This document shows, one piece after another, positions 43,724 to 52,143 of a stretch of 64,000 nt of DNA. The translations under genes were made by a program, and so were the position numbers. This stretch comes from Marispirochaeta sp963667435 (GTDB lineage: Bacteria > Spirochaetota > Spirochaetia > JC444 > Marispirochaetaceae). The stretch's first letter is position 1; the number at the start of each line of letters is the position of its first letter. The notes below the pieces were generated by a model, which saw only the letters and a program-made list of their open reading frames with translations, ran no database searches and was not told the origin of the DNA. The stretch covers positions 3,410,001 to 3,474,000 of the forward strand of contig OY763414.1 in the NCBI GenBank assembly GCA_963667435.1, given 5' to 3'.

Positions 43724-44920
43724 GTGAAACAGACGGTTTTAAAGCAGAAACTGGCGGCGCTTGAAAAGCTTGCCACGCAGAAGATGGTGAACAATGATTT
43801 TCTGTTAACCTGGGAAAAAAGTGATGACGAGATTGCGGCGACCTTTCTGGTGGCCGATGCGCTGAAGCTGATGCGGGAAGAGAATATTTCCACCCGGGCC
43901 TATGATTCAGGGCTCGGAATCAGCCTGTTCCGGGATAATTCCACCCGGACCCGCTTCAGTTATGCATCGGCCTGTAACCTGCTTGGCCTTGAGGTGCAGG
44001 ACCTGGATGAGGGAAAGAGTCAGATTGCCCACGGTGAGACTGTCCGGGAAACTGCGGTAATGATCAGCTTTATGGCGGACGTTATCGGGATTCGGGACGA
44101 TATGTACATCGGCAAGGGCAACACCTACATGCGTCAGGTGGCAAAGGCGGTGCAGGAGGGGTTTGACGATGGAGTGCTTGAGCAGCGTCCCAGTCTGGTG
44201 AATTTGCAGTGTGATATTGATCACCCCACCCAGAGCATGGCGGATACCCTGCATCTGATAAACCATTTCGGCGGCGTTGAGAATCTTAAAGGCAAGAAGG
44301 TCGCCATGACCTGGGCCTACAGCCCCTCCTACGGCAAGCCGCTGTCGGTACCTCAGGGAGTTATCGGTCTGATGACCCGCTTCGGTATGGATGTGGTTCT
44401 GGCTCATCCGGAAGGCTACGAGGTTATGCCCGAGGTTATGGATGTGGCGGCGAAGAATGCCGAGGCTTCCGGCGGTGGATTCAGCCTCACTAACGATATG
44501 GGGGCGGCTTTTGATGGAGCGGATATCGTCTATCCCAAAAGCTGGGCCTCCTTTGCGGCCATGGAGAAGCGGACAGATCTTTACGGCAATGGTGATCATG
44601 ACGGGATTAAGGCTCTTGAGAAGGAACTCCTGGCGCAGAATGCCGGACATAAAGACTGGGAGTGTACCGAAGATCTGATGAAGAAAACCAAAGACGGTAA
44701 AGGTCTTTACCTGCACTGTCTGCCCGCGGATATAAGCGGTGTCAGCTGTAAAGAGGGCGAGGTTGCAGCGTCGGTGTTTGACCGCTACCGGGTGCCTCTG
44801 TATGCCCAGGCGGGATTCAAGCCTTATGTAATTGCTGCGATGATTTTCTTAAGCAAGTTCGGTGATCCCGCGGGCAAGCTGACTGAGATGCTGAAGGCGG
44901 GACGGAAGCGGATTTTTTAG
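43724..44920 (+). CDS. ygeW: YgeW-type carbamoyltransferase
   Basis: 398 residues (E. coli YgeW 396) from GTG 43724, preceded by AAGGAG. Carbamoyl-phosphate-binding motif DNSTRTRFSYA lies near residue 70. HPTQSMADT and the second-substrate motif HCLPADISG near 338 are also present. It belongs to the aspartate/ornithine carbamoyltransferase family, but its amino partner is not ornithine or aspartate by known residues. In purine breakdown it probably runs phosphorolytically, releasing carbamoyl phosphate for ATP production by a carbamate kinase, which is not in this window. It is the last gene of the locus, followed by the third palindromic repeat. Confidence 0.92.
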   Translation: MKQTVLKQKLAALEKLATQKMVNNDFLLTWEKSDDEIAATFLVADALKLMREENISTRAYDSGLGISLFRDNSTRTRFSYASACNLLGLEVQDLDEGKSQIAHGETVRETAVMISFMADVIGIRDDMYIGKGNTYMRQVAKAVQEGFDDGVLEQRPSLVNLQCDIDHPTQSMADTLHLINHFGGVENLKGKKVAMTWAYSPSYGKPLSVPQGVIGLMTRFGMDVVLAHPEGYEVMPEVMDVAAKNAEASGGGFSLTNDMGAAFDGADIVYPKSWASFAAMEKRTDLYGNGDHDGIKALEKELLAQNAGHKDWECTEDLMKKTKDGKGLYLHCLPADISGVSCKEGEVAASVFDRYRVPLYAQAGFKPYVIAAMIFLSKFGDPAGKLTEMLKAGRKRIF

Positions 44921-44930
44921 AAGAGATTTC

Positions 44931-45045
44931 CTCCTCCCGGCCCTCTTCTTTTATTTAAAGATAGGATGAGAGAATCTGTAAATTTAGTGGGTAGCTTATA
45001 CCACCCCCTCGCCTTTCGGGAGAGGGGGCAGGGGGGTGAGGGTCG
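44931..45045. repeat. GC-rich palindromic element, copy 3 (degenerate)
   Basis: Shares the middle TTTATTTAAAGA block and the right arm (CACCCCCTCGCC, GGGAGAGGGGG, GGGTGAGGGT) with copies 1 and 2. The left arm is worn to CCTCCCGGCCCTCTTC. It marks the end of the purine locus, right after ygeW. Confidence 0.6.
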
Positions 45046-45124
45046 GACTTAATGGGGTTTAATGTTCCATAAAGCAGGGGATTATGCGCAATGCGGGTAA
45101 TCCCCTTTTTTAATTGTAATTAGA

Positions 45125-45157
45125 CTTGATTTGTTATTGAGTTGGAGTATAATCAAG
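45125..45157 (+). promoter_or_regulatory. promoter with overlapping inverted repeat
   Basis: TTGATT (45126-45131), 16 bases, TATAAT (45148-45153). CTTGATT (45125-45131) and AATCAAG (45151-45157) are exact complements covering both boxes, so a dimeric repressor could sit here. It drives the DUF4143 ATPase gene starting near 45174. Confidence 0.6.
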
Positions 45158-45173
45158 ATATGTATGTCTAAAA

Positions 45174-46400
45174 TTGGAGTGTAGTCCAATAATAAGAAAT
45201 TTCATCACCACGTATAAAAGGCTGATACAGCAGACACGCTATCCTCATCATCGATACATTTTCAGCGACTTTAATATTGATAATCGCTTGACGGGATTGA
45301 TAGGTCCCCGGGGGACAGGAAAAACAACCCTTCTTCTGCAGTACATTCAGGAGAAAATACATGACCTGGATGAATGTATTTATGCGTCAATTGATAATAT
45401 CTATTTCTCTCAGAACAATCTGATTGATTTTGTGAATGTTCTGTATGAGGAGTACGGGATCAGATACTTTTTTCTGGATGAAATCCATAAGTATCCCCGA
45501 TGGAACCAGGAGTTGAAGAATCTCTATGATTCTTACCCGGATATAAAGATTGTATTTTCCGGCAGTGCGAGTATTGATCTGGTAAAAGGTACCTACGATC
45601 TCTCCAGAAGAGGGGTTATTTACAGAATTGGGGGTATATCCTTTCGCGAATATCTGTTATTTAACAATATTACTGATACCGGGACAATTTCCTACGATAA
45701 TCTGCTTCAGAACAGATCTGAATTCGAAAACCTGATTGCCGGAATTCCCAAACAGAAAGGCTATTTCAAAACCTATCTTGGATTCGGATATTACCCCTTT
45801 GTGCTTGAAGGAACCGAATCGTACAGTCAAAAAATACAAAGAATAATTGCCAAAACCATATTTGAAGACATTTCCAACCACTACAAGCTGAAGACAGAGA
45901 ACCTGTCAAGCTTTAAGCGGATACTTGCCTACATGGCAACCATCCCTCCGGGAGAACTCAACAGAAACAGTATTTCCAGGAACATCGGCCTTGATAACAG
46001 GACTGTACAGAATTATCTTGAAATCCTGCAGGAATCTGGCTTGATTACATTAGTTTCCATTAACAGGGCGGGAAGTCAGATTTTGAAGCAGACAGAAAAG
46101 ATCTATCTGGATAATGCTGACTTGTATGCATCTATTGCAAATGAAATAGGTTTTGAAACTAAAACCGGCACCATTCGGGAAATATTTTTTATAAATATGG
46201 CTAAAAACGCCGGTCTCAATATTCACATGAGCCGGATTGGCGATTTTGAAATTGACGGATCTTTGTTTGAGATCGGCGGCAGAAATAAGGATAGAAGACA
46301 GCTGAAAGAAAATTTGGATGGTGGATATATTGTAAAGGATGATGTTCTCTACGGATCAAAAAAAGAAATCCCGCTGCATTTGTTTGGATTTTTGTATTAG
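45174..46400 (+). CDS. AAA_14/DUF4143 ATPase
   Basis: 408 residues. The Walker A motif GPRGTGKTTL lies near residue 44 and Walker B RYFFLDEIHK near 97, followed by an arginine-sensor-type GSAS. The middle has a winged-helix segment (RNIGLDNRTVQNYLEILQESGL). The C-terminus has a nuclease-like fold with EIDGSLFEIGG (DUF4143), which is common in this family. Such ATPases are abundant accessory genes with unclear role, often near toxin-antitoxin loci as here. The start appears to be TTG at 45174, 20 bases after the -10 box; no in-frame ATG is available near the N-terminus. It is AT-richer than the purine genes, consistent with transfer. Confidence 0.85.
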   Translation: MECSPIIRNFITTYKRLIQQTRYPHHRYIFSDFNIDNRLTGLIGPRGTGKTTLLLQYIQEKIHDLDECIYASIDNIYFSQNNLIDFVNVLYEEYGIRYFFLDEIHKYPRWNQELKNLYDSYPDIKIVFSGSASIDLVKGTYDLSRRGVIYRIGGISFREYLLFNNITDTGTISYDNLLQNRSEFENLIAGIPKQKGYFKTYLGFGYYPFVLEGTESYSQKIQRIIAKTIFEDISNHYKLKTENLSSFKRILAYMATIPPGELNRNSISRNIGLDNRTVQNYLEILQESGLITLVSINRAGSQILKQTEKIYLDNADLYASIANEIGFETKTGTIREIFFINMAKNAGLNIHMSRIGDFEIDGSLFEIGGRNKDRRQLKENLDGGYIVKDDVLYGSKKEIPLHLFGFLY

Positions 46401-46507
46401 TTGAAAAACTGCGGGAGACAGTATTTGAAGAAAAATCGATAAAAGCTTCTATAAAAGATCTGAAGACACGGCTTGAGATTGTTAAGAGTAAAATTGAGGC
46501 AAGTTGA
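46401..46507 (+). pseudogene. possible C-terminal gene remnant
   Basis: Directly after the ATPase stop, in another frame, an open stretch of about 35 codons reads VEKLRETVFEEKS, then KDLKTRLEIVKSKIEAS and stop. It looks like a real charged helical C-terminus, but has no start codon or ribosome site. It may be the tail of a deleted gene. Low certainty. Confidence 0.25.
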
Positions 46508-46511
46508 TTTA

Positions 46512-46540
46512 CACGTAACTATGTTGTAAATTGTTACGTG
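46512..46540. promoter_or_regulatory. inverted repeat upstream of the antitoxin gene, likely operator
   Basis: CACGTAAC (46512-46519) and GTTACGTG (46533-46540) are exact complements with a 13-base AT-rich spacer, ending ten bases before the antitoxin start. RHH antitoxins normally repress their own operon through such a site. Confidence 0.55.
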
Positions 46541-46549
46541 GAGTCTGTA

Positions 46550-46792
46550 GTGAATAAAAAACTCACCCTGAATGTAGACGAGTCTCTTATCGATTTTGCA
46601 AAAAGCTATTCGAAAGCAAGCAATCAGTCCATATCGAGCATCTTTGAGAAGTATCTTATCCGCCTGAAAGAAGGAAAAGAGAACATTGAAGTTTCTGAAG
46701 ATGCCCGGGAACTGTATGGAATTATAGGCAATGAAAAGCTGCCGGATAAGAAAAAGATGAGAGCAGAATTTTATGAAAAAAGTACTGATTGA
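46550..46792 (+). CDS. ribbon-helix-helix antitoxin-like protein (DUF6364 type)
   Basis: About 80 residues from GTG 46550, chosen because GGAG lies seven bases before it; an earlier in-frame GTG at 46538 lies within the inverted repeat. The N-terminus NKKLTLNVDESLIDFAKSYS followed by SISSIFEKYLIRL fits a short ribbon-helix-helix DNA-binding domain. The C-terminal tail (PDKKKMRAEFYEK) would bind the toxin. It overlaps the PIN-domain gene by 20 bases, the usual order for antitoxin then toxin. Confidence 0.82.
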   Translation: MNKKLTLNVDESLIDFAKSYSKASNQSISSIFEKYLIRLKEGKENIEVSEDARELYGIIGNEKLPDKKKMRAEFYEKSTD

Positions 46793-47186
46793 TCTGAATG
46801 TCATAATCGATTTTCTGAATAAAAGAAACGATCATGAAGCTGCCCTTGCAGTTTATGACAAGTGTGTAAAAAGGGAACTGAAGGGCTATGTTGGCTCCCA
46901 TGAAATAACAACTTTAAGGTACTTTCTGAAAAGAGAAAAATACGAGAGAAATAAGAGAAATAAGATAATAAGCAACCTGCTGGACAACTTGAGTGTTCTT
47001 ACTGCTCATGAGGAAATATTGCGAAAATCCCTCGTCTCGGAAATAGATGATTATGAAGATGCTGTAATTGATGAGTTGGCTTTACATGAAGGTGTAGATT
47101 ATATAGTGACTGGAAACCTTAAAGATTTTAAAAAATCTGCAAACCGGATTTATACGTCGCGGGAGATTCTGGATATACTTAAATGA
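46773..47186 (+). CDS. PIN-domain toxin (VapC-like)
   Basis: 137 residues. PIN-domain acids are visible: Asp7 in VLIDLNVIIDFL, Glu in SHEITTLRYFL, and the pair in EDAVIDELALHEGVDYIVTGNLKDF. This domain binds magnesium or manganese and cuts RNA. The partner antitoxin precedes and overlaps it. The next gene overlaps by ATGA, so transcription continues into a membrane protein. Confidence 0.85.
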   Translation: MKKVLIDLNVIIDFLNKRNDHEAALAVYDKCVKRELKGYVGSHEITTLRYFLKREKYERNKRNKIISNLLDNLSVLTAHEEILRKSLVSEIDDYEDAVIDELALHEGVDYIVTGNLKDFKKSANRIYTSREILDILK

Positions 47187-47611
47187 TTGAATACACACTT
47201 ATAACATTGTTTTTCATCCTGTGGTTCGGAGTTCTTTTCCTTCTCATCTACTCAATGTTCTACCACCGCTGGCTGTACCGGAAATATCTGCAGAACAGCA
47301 ATATTGCGTATATCAATTCACCAGAGAAGGATATAGAGTCAGTCTTTAAAACCCGCATCTACATACATGGCGGTATTTATGCAAAGCGTATTCAGCTGAA
47401 TGTGGGTGAAGGGTGTATCGAAATCAGGCATAAACTGAGTAATCTGTATCTGGTAATTAATATAACAGATATGCTTTCCACAGAGTTTATAAAAGGCTTT
47501 TTTCCTCTTAATGGCCATCATGTGTATATCCGGTTTATGCAGAATGGAACAGAAAAGGCTCTGCTGTTCTCTTCCGTTACAGCACGGAAAGTGTATGAAC
47601 TTATTGCCTGA
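47183..47611 (+). CDS. small membrane protein of unknown function downstream of the toxin
   Basis: 142 residues, overlapping the toxin gene by ATGA. One or two membrane segments lie at residues 4-26 (YTLITLFFILWFGVLFLLIY), followed by a soluble domain rich in beta strands (LSNLYLVINITDML, HHVYIRFMQNG). No family recognised. It may be an extra member of the toxin-antitoxin operon or simply a readthrough neighbour. Confidence 0.5.
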   Translation: MIEYTLITLFFILWFGVLFLLIYSMFYHRWLYRKYLQNSNIAYINSPEKDIESVFKTRIYIHGGIYAKRIQLNVGEGCIEIRHKLSNLYLVINITDMLSTEFIKGFFPLNGHHVYIRFMQNGTEKALLFSSVTARKVYELIA

Positions 47612-47803
47612 ATAGGGTAACATGGAATTCAATCAGATAATTTCAGTTAGAAAAATCAGTTATAGGTATACCAGCTAATTATTGCGGGTTTCAGTAATCT
47701 CATTCTATTCAGATAGCAGTGAAAAAGTTGTTTACTAAAACATTATCAAATCAGGCAGGTATCCTAGTATATTTTCTTCATAGCTCTTGCAACTGGAGGA
47801 AGT

Positions 47804-48213
47804 ATGCAAATTACAGTAGAAGCACTTATTGATGCTCCTGTATCCCGGGTCTGGAATGCCTTATAACCCCAGAAGACATTACCCAATGGAACTTCGCATC
47901 AGATGACTGGTGCTGTCCTTCTGTGGAAAATGACTTTCAGGTTGGTGGTAAGTATAAAGCACGTATGGAATCGGTGGATAAAAAGTTTGGTTTTGATTTT
48001 GTGGTTACCTACGACTCAATCATTGAATACGAAGCGATTAAATACACCATGGAAGATAGCCGCACCGTTGCAGTTACGTTTGAGAATCGGAACAATACAA
48101 CGTATGTAAAGACAGTCTTTGATGCGGAAGGTGAAAACACAGAAGAAATGCAGAAGAACGGCTGGCAGGCAATTCTGAATAATTTTAAAAAATATGTTGA
48201 AACAAAAAGGTAA
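47804..48213 (+). pseudogene. SRPBCC/AHSA1-type protein, frameshifted
   Basis: GGAGG precedes ATG 47804. The N-terminus MQITVEALIDAPVSRVWNAL is the standard opening of AHSA1-like START-domain proteins. It then meets TAA at 47864. One missing base at about 47861-47866 would restore the usual TPEDITQWNFASDDWCCP continuation, and the rest is intact to GWQAILNNFKKYVETK. The restored protein would be about 136 residues, full length for the family. Either a null allele or a sequencing error. Confidence 0.8.
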
Positions 48214-48508
48214 ATTCTCAATTTTGGTTGATGAAACAGTCCGATACGCATGTTGCCAGGGTAAGCATTAATACCTTGCAGGATAGAAATTAAATTAAGC
48301 AAACTACCAGATCAGCTTTACCCATATTCTCTACAGATATCAAAGTTTACAGATCGCTGCATAGCCATTACGGCAGAGGGAGTGTTGTCCACCGTCAGGC
48401 TTACAACTTCTCTGTTGTAATTATCTGATCTACCTTTGTTCTTCAAAGTTTATCTAAGTATATTAGTAAAAAGATCATGAAAGCCGCTGTGTACTTTTGG
48501 AGGTATTT

Positions 48509-49432
48509 ATGGGTCAGAAAATAGTTCCCCATTTATGGTTCGACAAGGAAGCTAATGAAGCTGCAGAGTTTTACACCTCTCTGCTGCCGGATTCTGTAAT
48601 CCTTAGCAGAGCGGTAATTAAGGATACTCCCTCAGGCGATTGCGATGATGTTTCTTTTCGACTTGCAGGAATGAATTTTCGTGCCATAAGCGCCGGCCCG
48701 GATTTTACCTTTAATCCTTCAATTTCACTTATGGTTAACTTCGATCCTTCCCGGGAGGCAGATGCCCGGGAGAAGCTCTCTGCAATGTGGGAAAAGCTTT
48801 TTCCCGGTTCAGAGGTTCTTATGCCGATAGGGGAGTATCCTTTCAGCAGTCTTTATGGCTGGCTGCAGGACAGGTTCGGACTTTCCTGGCAGCTTATTCT
48901 GTCCAATCCAGATGGCGAACCCCGTCCGGTTATTGTTCCTTCCCTGCTTTTTACCGGCGATGTATGCGGCAGAGCTGAGGAGGCACTTGATTACTACACG
49001 ACACTCTTTGAAGATTCGCACCGCGGGTTGACGGTACATTATCCTGAAGGCGATGGACCTGATGCGGAAGGAAGTCTGATGTTCGGAGACGGGTTGCTTG
49101 GTGGTATGTGGATGGCTGCCATGGACTCCGGGTATGAACACGGGTTTGCTTTTAACGAATCTGTTTCGTTTATTATCCGCTGTAACAGTCAGCAGGAAAT
49201 AAATTACTATTGGGAGAAGCTTTCTGCGGTACCTGAAGCTGAGCAGTGCGGCTGGTTAAAAGACAGATTCGGTGTCTCCTGGCAGGTCGTTCCATCTGTT
49301 CTTGAAAGTATGATGTCTAACGGAACACCGGAGCAGATTCAGGCTGTTACCCGTGCTTTTCTATCTATGAAGAAGTTCGATGTACTGGAACTGACTGCGG
49401 TTTATAATTCGGCTGCTTCCGGTGGAACCTGA
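48509..49432 (+). CDS. two-domain VOC-family protein (PhnB/3-demethylubiquinone-methyltransferase-like)
   Basis: About 307 residues from ATG 48509 with GGAGG upstream. Two glyoxalase/VOC units are fused. The first begins IVPHLWFDKEANEAAEFYTSLLPDS and ends DRFGLSWQLI. The second begins at FTGDVCGRAEEALDYYTTLF and ends DRFGVSWQVVPS. These are typical PhnB-like signatures, often annotated as 3-demethylubiquinone methyltransferase without evidence of that activity. It follows the broken SRPBCC gene and precedes a YdeI-like gene, a trio often found together. Confidence 0.82.
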   Translation: MGQKIVPHLWFDKEANEAAEFYTSLLPDSVILSRAVIKDTPSGDCDDVSFRLAGMNFRAISAGPDFTFNPSISLMVNFDPSREADAREKLSAMWEKLFPGSEVLMPIGEYPFSSLYGWLQDRFGLSWQLILSNPDGEPRPVIVPSLLFTGDVCGRAEEALDYYTTLFEDSHRGLTVHYPEGDGPDAEGSLMFGDGLLGGMWMAAMDSGYEHGFAFNESVSFIIRCNSQQEINYYWEKLSAVPEAEQCGWLKDRFGVSWQVVPSVLESMMSNGTPEQIQAVTRAFLSMKKFDVLELTAVYNSAASGGT

Positions 49433-49449
49433 TAATCGAAGGATATTTT

Positions 49450-49722
49450 TTGGATATGATAAACAGCGATATTCCCGGTGGAGTGGTTCATGATTTGCCC
49501 GAGGATATAAAGAATACACTGAACTCTAATACGGAGTTACTTGAAAAATGGATCAACCTGACCCCGCTATCCCGTAATGAGTGGATCTGCTGGGTTATCA
49601 GTGTAAAGAAACAGGGAACACGGGAACAACATCTATTAAGGTTACAGGAAGAGATTTTTGGTGGAAAGAGAAGGCCATGCTGTTGGCCGGGGTGCGCTCA
49701 TCGGAAAAAAGTATCGATATAG
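49450..49722 (+). CDS. YdeI/OmpD-associated-type small protein
   Basis: 90 residues, with start TTG 49450 (AGGA eight bases upstream) or ATG 49456. The pattern VVHDLPEDIKNTL, LTPLSRNEWICWV, TREQHLLR and C-terminal GGKRRPCCWPGCAHR is characteristic of short YdeI/YdhG-like proteins. Their role is not settled; some are linked to resistance to cationic peptides. The gene ends normally. It follows the VOC gene by 17 bases and is probably co-transcribed. Confidence 0.7.
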   Translation: MDMINSDIPGGVVHDLPEDIKNTLNSNTELLEKWINLTPLSRNEWICWVISVKKQGTREQHLLRLQEEIFGGKRRPCCWPGCAHRKKVSI

Positions 49723-49888
49723 GTATAGGATAGGTCTTCAGTCGTAATGATAAACCGGTTCATATCAGATATTGGTATTTGAACTCAACACGATTGTTTT
49801 TGATAATTGAAGTGTATAATCACTCTACTATCTGCCGCCGGATAAATTATTTACTATCCAGAAGTTTTGGCCGATTTGAGAGCATAAA

Positions 49889-50221
49889 ATGCGAACCAGG
49901 AAATCCTTGGGAATTATCAATACATATGTTCTCATTTTCTCCCTTCTGCCGTTTTTTATCGGAATCAGCTACTCCATATCTACAAGTGGTGCTAAAAGCT
50001 ACCTCAGTACTGCAATCAATATTTCCGGCTCCCAGAGGATGAGAACCATGCTTCTGGTAAATTATTGTCAGCAGCTTCACCATGCCGCAGTTGCTAATGA
50101 CGGTAGTGACGATCCTGAAGCTATACGTCTGATTATAGAAAATGAGATGAAGGTGTACAGACAGATTAGTGACGCATTGCTGTATGCTGACCTGACTATC
50201 CTTTTTACCACCAATGAGTGA
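49889..50221 (+). pseudogene. truncated sensor with PilJ-type N-terminus
   Basis: 110 residues. A membrane segment (TYVLIFSLLPFFIGISYSI) is followed by the helical PilJ-type sensing motif INISGSQRMRTMLLVNYCQQL, usual at the start of PilJ-like chemoreceptors, NarX-like kinases and cyclases. The protein stops at residue 110, before the second membrane helix and any output domain. Its stop lies three bases from the end of the convergent histidine kinase gene, so the rest was probably lost in a rearrangement. A membrane-tethered fragment could still be made. Confidence 0.6.
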
Positions 50222-50224
50222 TAC

Positions 50225-52078
50225 TTAAGTTGAGCCTGAACCCTTTTCATCGGGAATGGGCAATTTGATGGTGAATGTTGTAGTGTGGATATCACTTATT
50301 GCAGAAATGTATCCGTTATGACGCTTTTCAATAATGTCCCGAGCAATACTCAGTCCCAGTCCTGTGCCCTTTCCTGCTTGTTTTGTTGTATAGAAAGGTT
50401 CAAAAATTCTTTCCAGAATCTTTGGCTCTATGGGAGGCCCGTTATTTGTTATTGAACAGATAACAGAATTATCTTTGTGTTCGGTCTCTATTCTGATGGT
50501 TCCCTGTTTATCTAAACAACCGTTAATAGCATGCGCTGCGTTAGTAAGAATATTAAGAAATACCTGATTAAGCTCATTTTTATAGCACAGGATGTGAGGG
50601 ATATCTCCATAATTCTTTTCTATTCTTGCCGGATCTATTATTAATCCACGAATTATTTTCAGAGTATTATCCAATCCAGAATGGAGATCATAAACCACTT
50701 TTTTAGATCTGGATGTATCCATTGGGTTTGAGAATAACAGCAGGTTATTCACAACATCCAGGATCCTTCTGAATCCTTCATCAGAGTCATCCAGTATTTC
50801 TCTTATTTCTTCTGTGTTTTCGTGTGTTAAATGAGCTGATATATGATTCTCCATTTGGAGTAATCGTGTACGCAATACACGATAGTTACTTTGCAGAAAA
50901 GAAACAGGATTTCTTAATTCGTGAGCCACGCCGGCTGATACCTGGCCTATGGATGCCAGCTTTTCACGATGAACCAATTGCAATTGTGCTACATGCAATT
51001 CTTTATTTGTCTTCTCCAGTGCTGATACAAGTTTCATTTTCTCCTCAATGAGTTTGACTCGGGATGTTACATCACTGATGGTAATTAGTATTCCCAGATG
51101 ATTGTATTGAGGATTGTGGATTTCTTTAATGAACACGTCACAATTACGTGTGCCGTGATTATCATCGAAGGTTGCTTCATAAACAGTCTGGTTATCTGAA
51201 ATGGAATCTTTTATTAAATGTGCTAAAATCGGTATATTGTCGATGGTGGAGCCTAAAATATTGTTGGACAATGAGAGCATTCTAAGTATTGTATTGTTAA
51301 AGTCTACTATGCATTTACGTTTGTCCAGAATCAGAATCCCGTTTTCCATCTCTTCAAGAGCAATGTTGCGGGCTAGCGGAATTATCTGCAATAATCGGAA
51401 CCAGTAAATATCAATAAAAAAGAAAATGCCGGAAGCTGCGAATGCCAGAGGCGTATAATCCTTATGTAGAAATACCGGTAAAGGTAGAATGTATAGAAAG
51501 TTAATTAAAATTGGAAATAATATGCCTGATATAATCCAGATAATATGGACTCGTGTTGATGAACGTTTAGAAAGAATGTAACGCAGAATGATTAATACCC
51601 CGGCAATCAGTAATATGTACATGAATGCACCGGTAATCCAGAACCAGGGACCATATATGGGATCAATAGTAGAATAACCGTCAAACTCGCTAAAACTGTG
51701 AGATTGGTAATACATTACAGTTCGAGGATACATAATTGCTGATATACTCGATATTACCGGAATAATTAGTATGAGAAGCCGAATAGATTTTTTAATCTTT
51801 AAAGTGTTTATACCCGTGTAGTTAAGTGCAAATGACACCCAGGCAACCGGTAAAAGCGCAATTATAGGATGCTGGGTTTTTGCCCAGAATAGTGTCCAGA
51901 ATTCTGATTTTGACAGAAGTTCCGATAAATTAGTGGAGAGAAAAAGGATTACCAGGAAAAAATACCACAATAATGAATGCCCAACAGGTTCTTCTCGATA
52001 TTTCCAGGTTGAGACCATCGTGAAAAGTAGTATCGTAGCTGCAATAGGAGCCAGAATTAAAAAAAGTCTGTATTCCAA
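50225..52078 (-). CDS. 7TM-type sensor histidine kinase with PAS domain
   Basis: 617 residues. The N-terminal 225 residues contain about seven hydrophobic helices, matching the 7TM histidine-kinase N-terminal domain (PF16927 type). A PAS-like region (about 240-350, MENGILILDKRKCIVDF) and coiled coil follow. HisKA has the phospho-His in GVAHELRNPVSFLQSN. HATPase_c is complete: FLNILTNAAHAI, TNNGPPI and GKGTGLGLSI. It is divergent from the PP2C response regulator gene across only 65 bases, so that protein is its likely partner. No signal is known. Confidence 0.9.
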   Translation of the reverse strand: MEYRLFLILAPIAATILLFTMVSTWKYREEPVGHSLLWYFFLVILFLSTNLSELLSKSEFWTLFWAKTQHPIIALLPVAWVSFALNYTGINTLKIKKSIRLLILIIPVISSISAIMYPRTVMYYQSHSFSEFDGYSTIDPIYGPWFWITGAFMYILLIAGVLIILRYILSKRSSTRVHIIWIISGILFPILINFLYILPLPVFLHKDYTPLAFAASGIFFFIDIYWFRLLQIIPLARNIALEEMENGILILDKRKCIVDFNNTILRMLSLSNNILGSTIDNIPILAHLIKDSISDNQTVYEATFDDNHGTRNCDVFIKEIHNPQYNHLGILITISDVTSRVKLIEEKMKLVSALEKTNKELHVAQLQLVHREKLASIGQVSAGVAHELRNPVSFLQSNYRVLRTRLLQMENHISAHLTHENTEEIREILDDSDEGFRRILDVVNNLLLFSNPMDTSRSKKVVYDLHSGLDNTLKIIRGLIIDPARIEKNYGDIPHILCYKNELNQVFLNILTNAAHAINGCLDKQGTIRIETEHKDNSVICSITNNGPPIEPKILERIFEPFYTTKQAGKGTGLGLSIARDIIEKRHNGYISAISDIHTTTFTIKLPIPDEKGSGST

Positions 52079-52143
52079 CCTTTATTCCTCATGTAATCAG
52101 TATTGACATACTAACATGCGGTCGATTAACTTTTTATTCAACT

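Noticed and set aside
24700..44920. UGA-encoded selenocysteine in the Mo hydroxylases
   Set aside because: All subunits are uninterrupted open frames. Selenium in this enzyme class is usually a labile cofactor, not selenocysteine.
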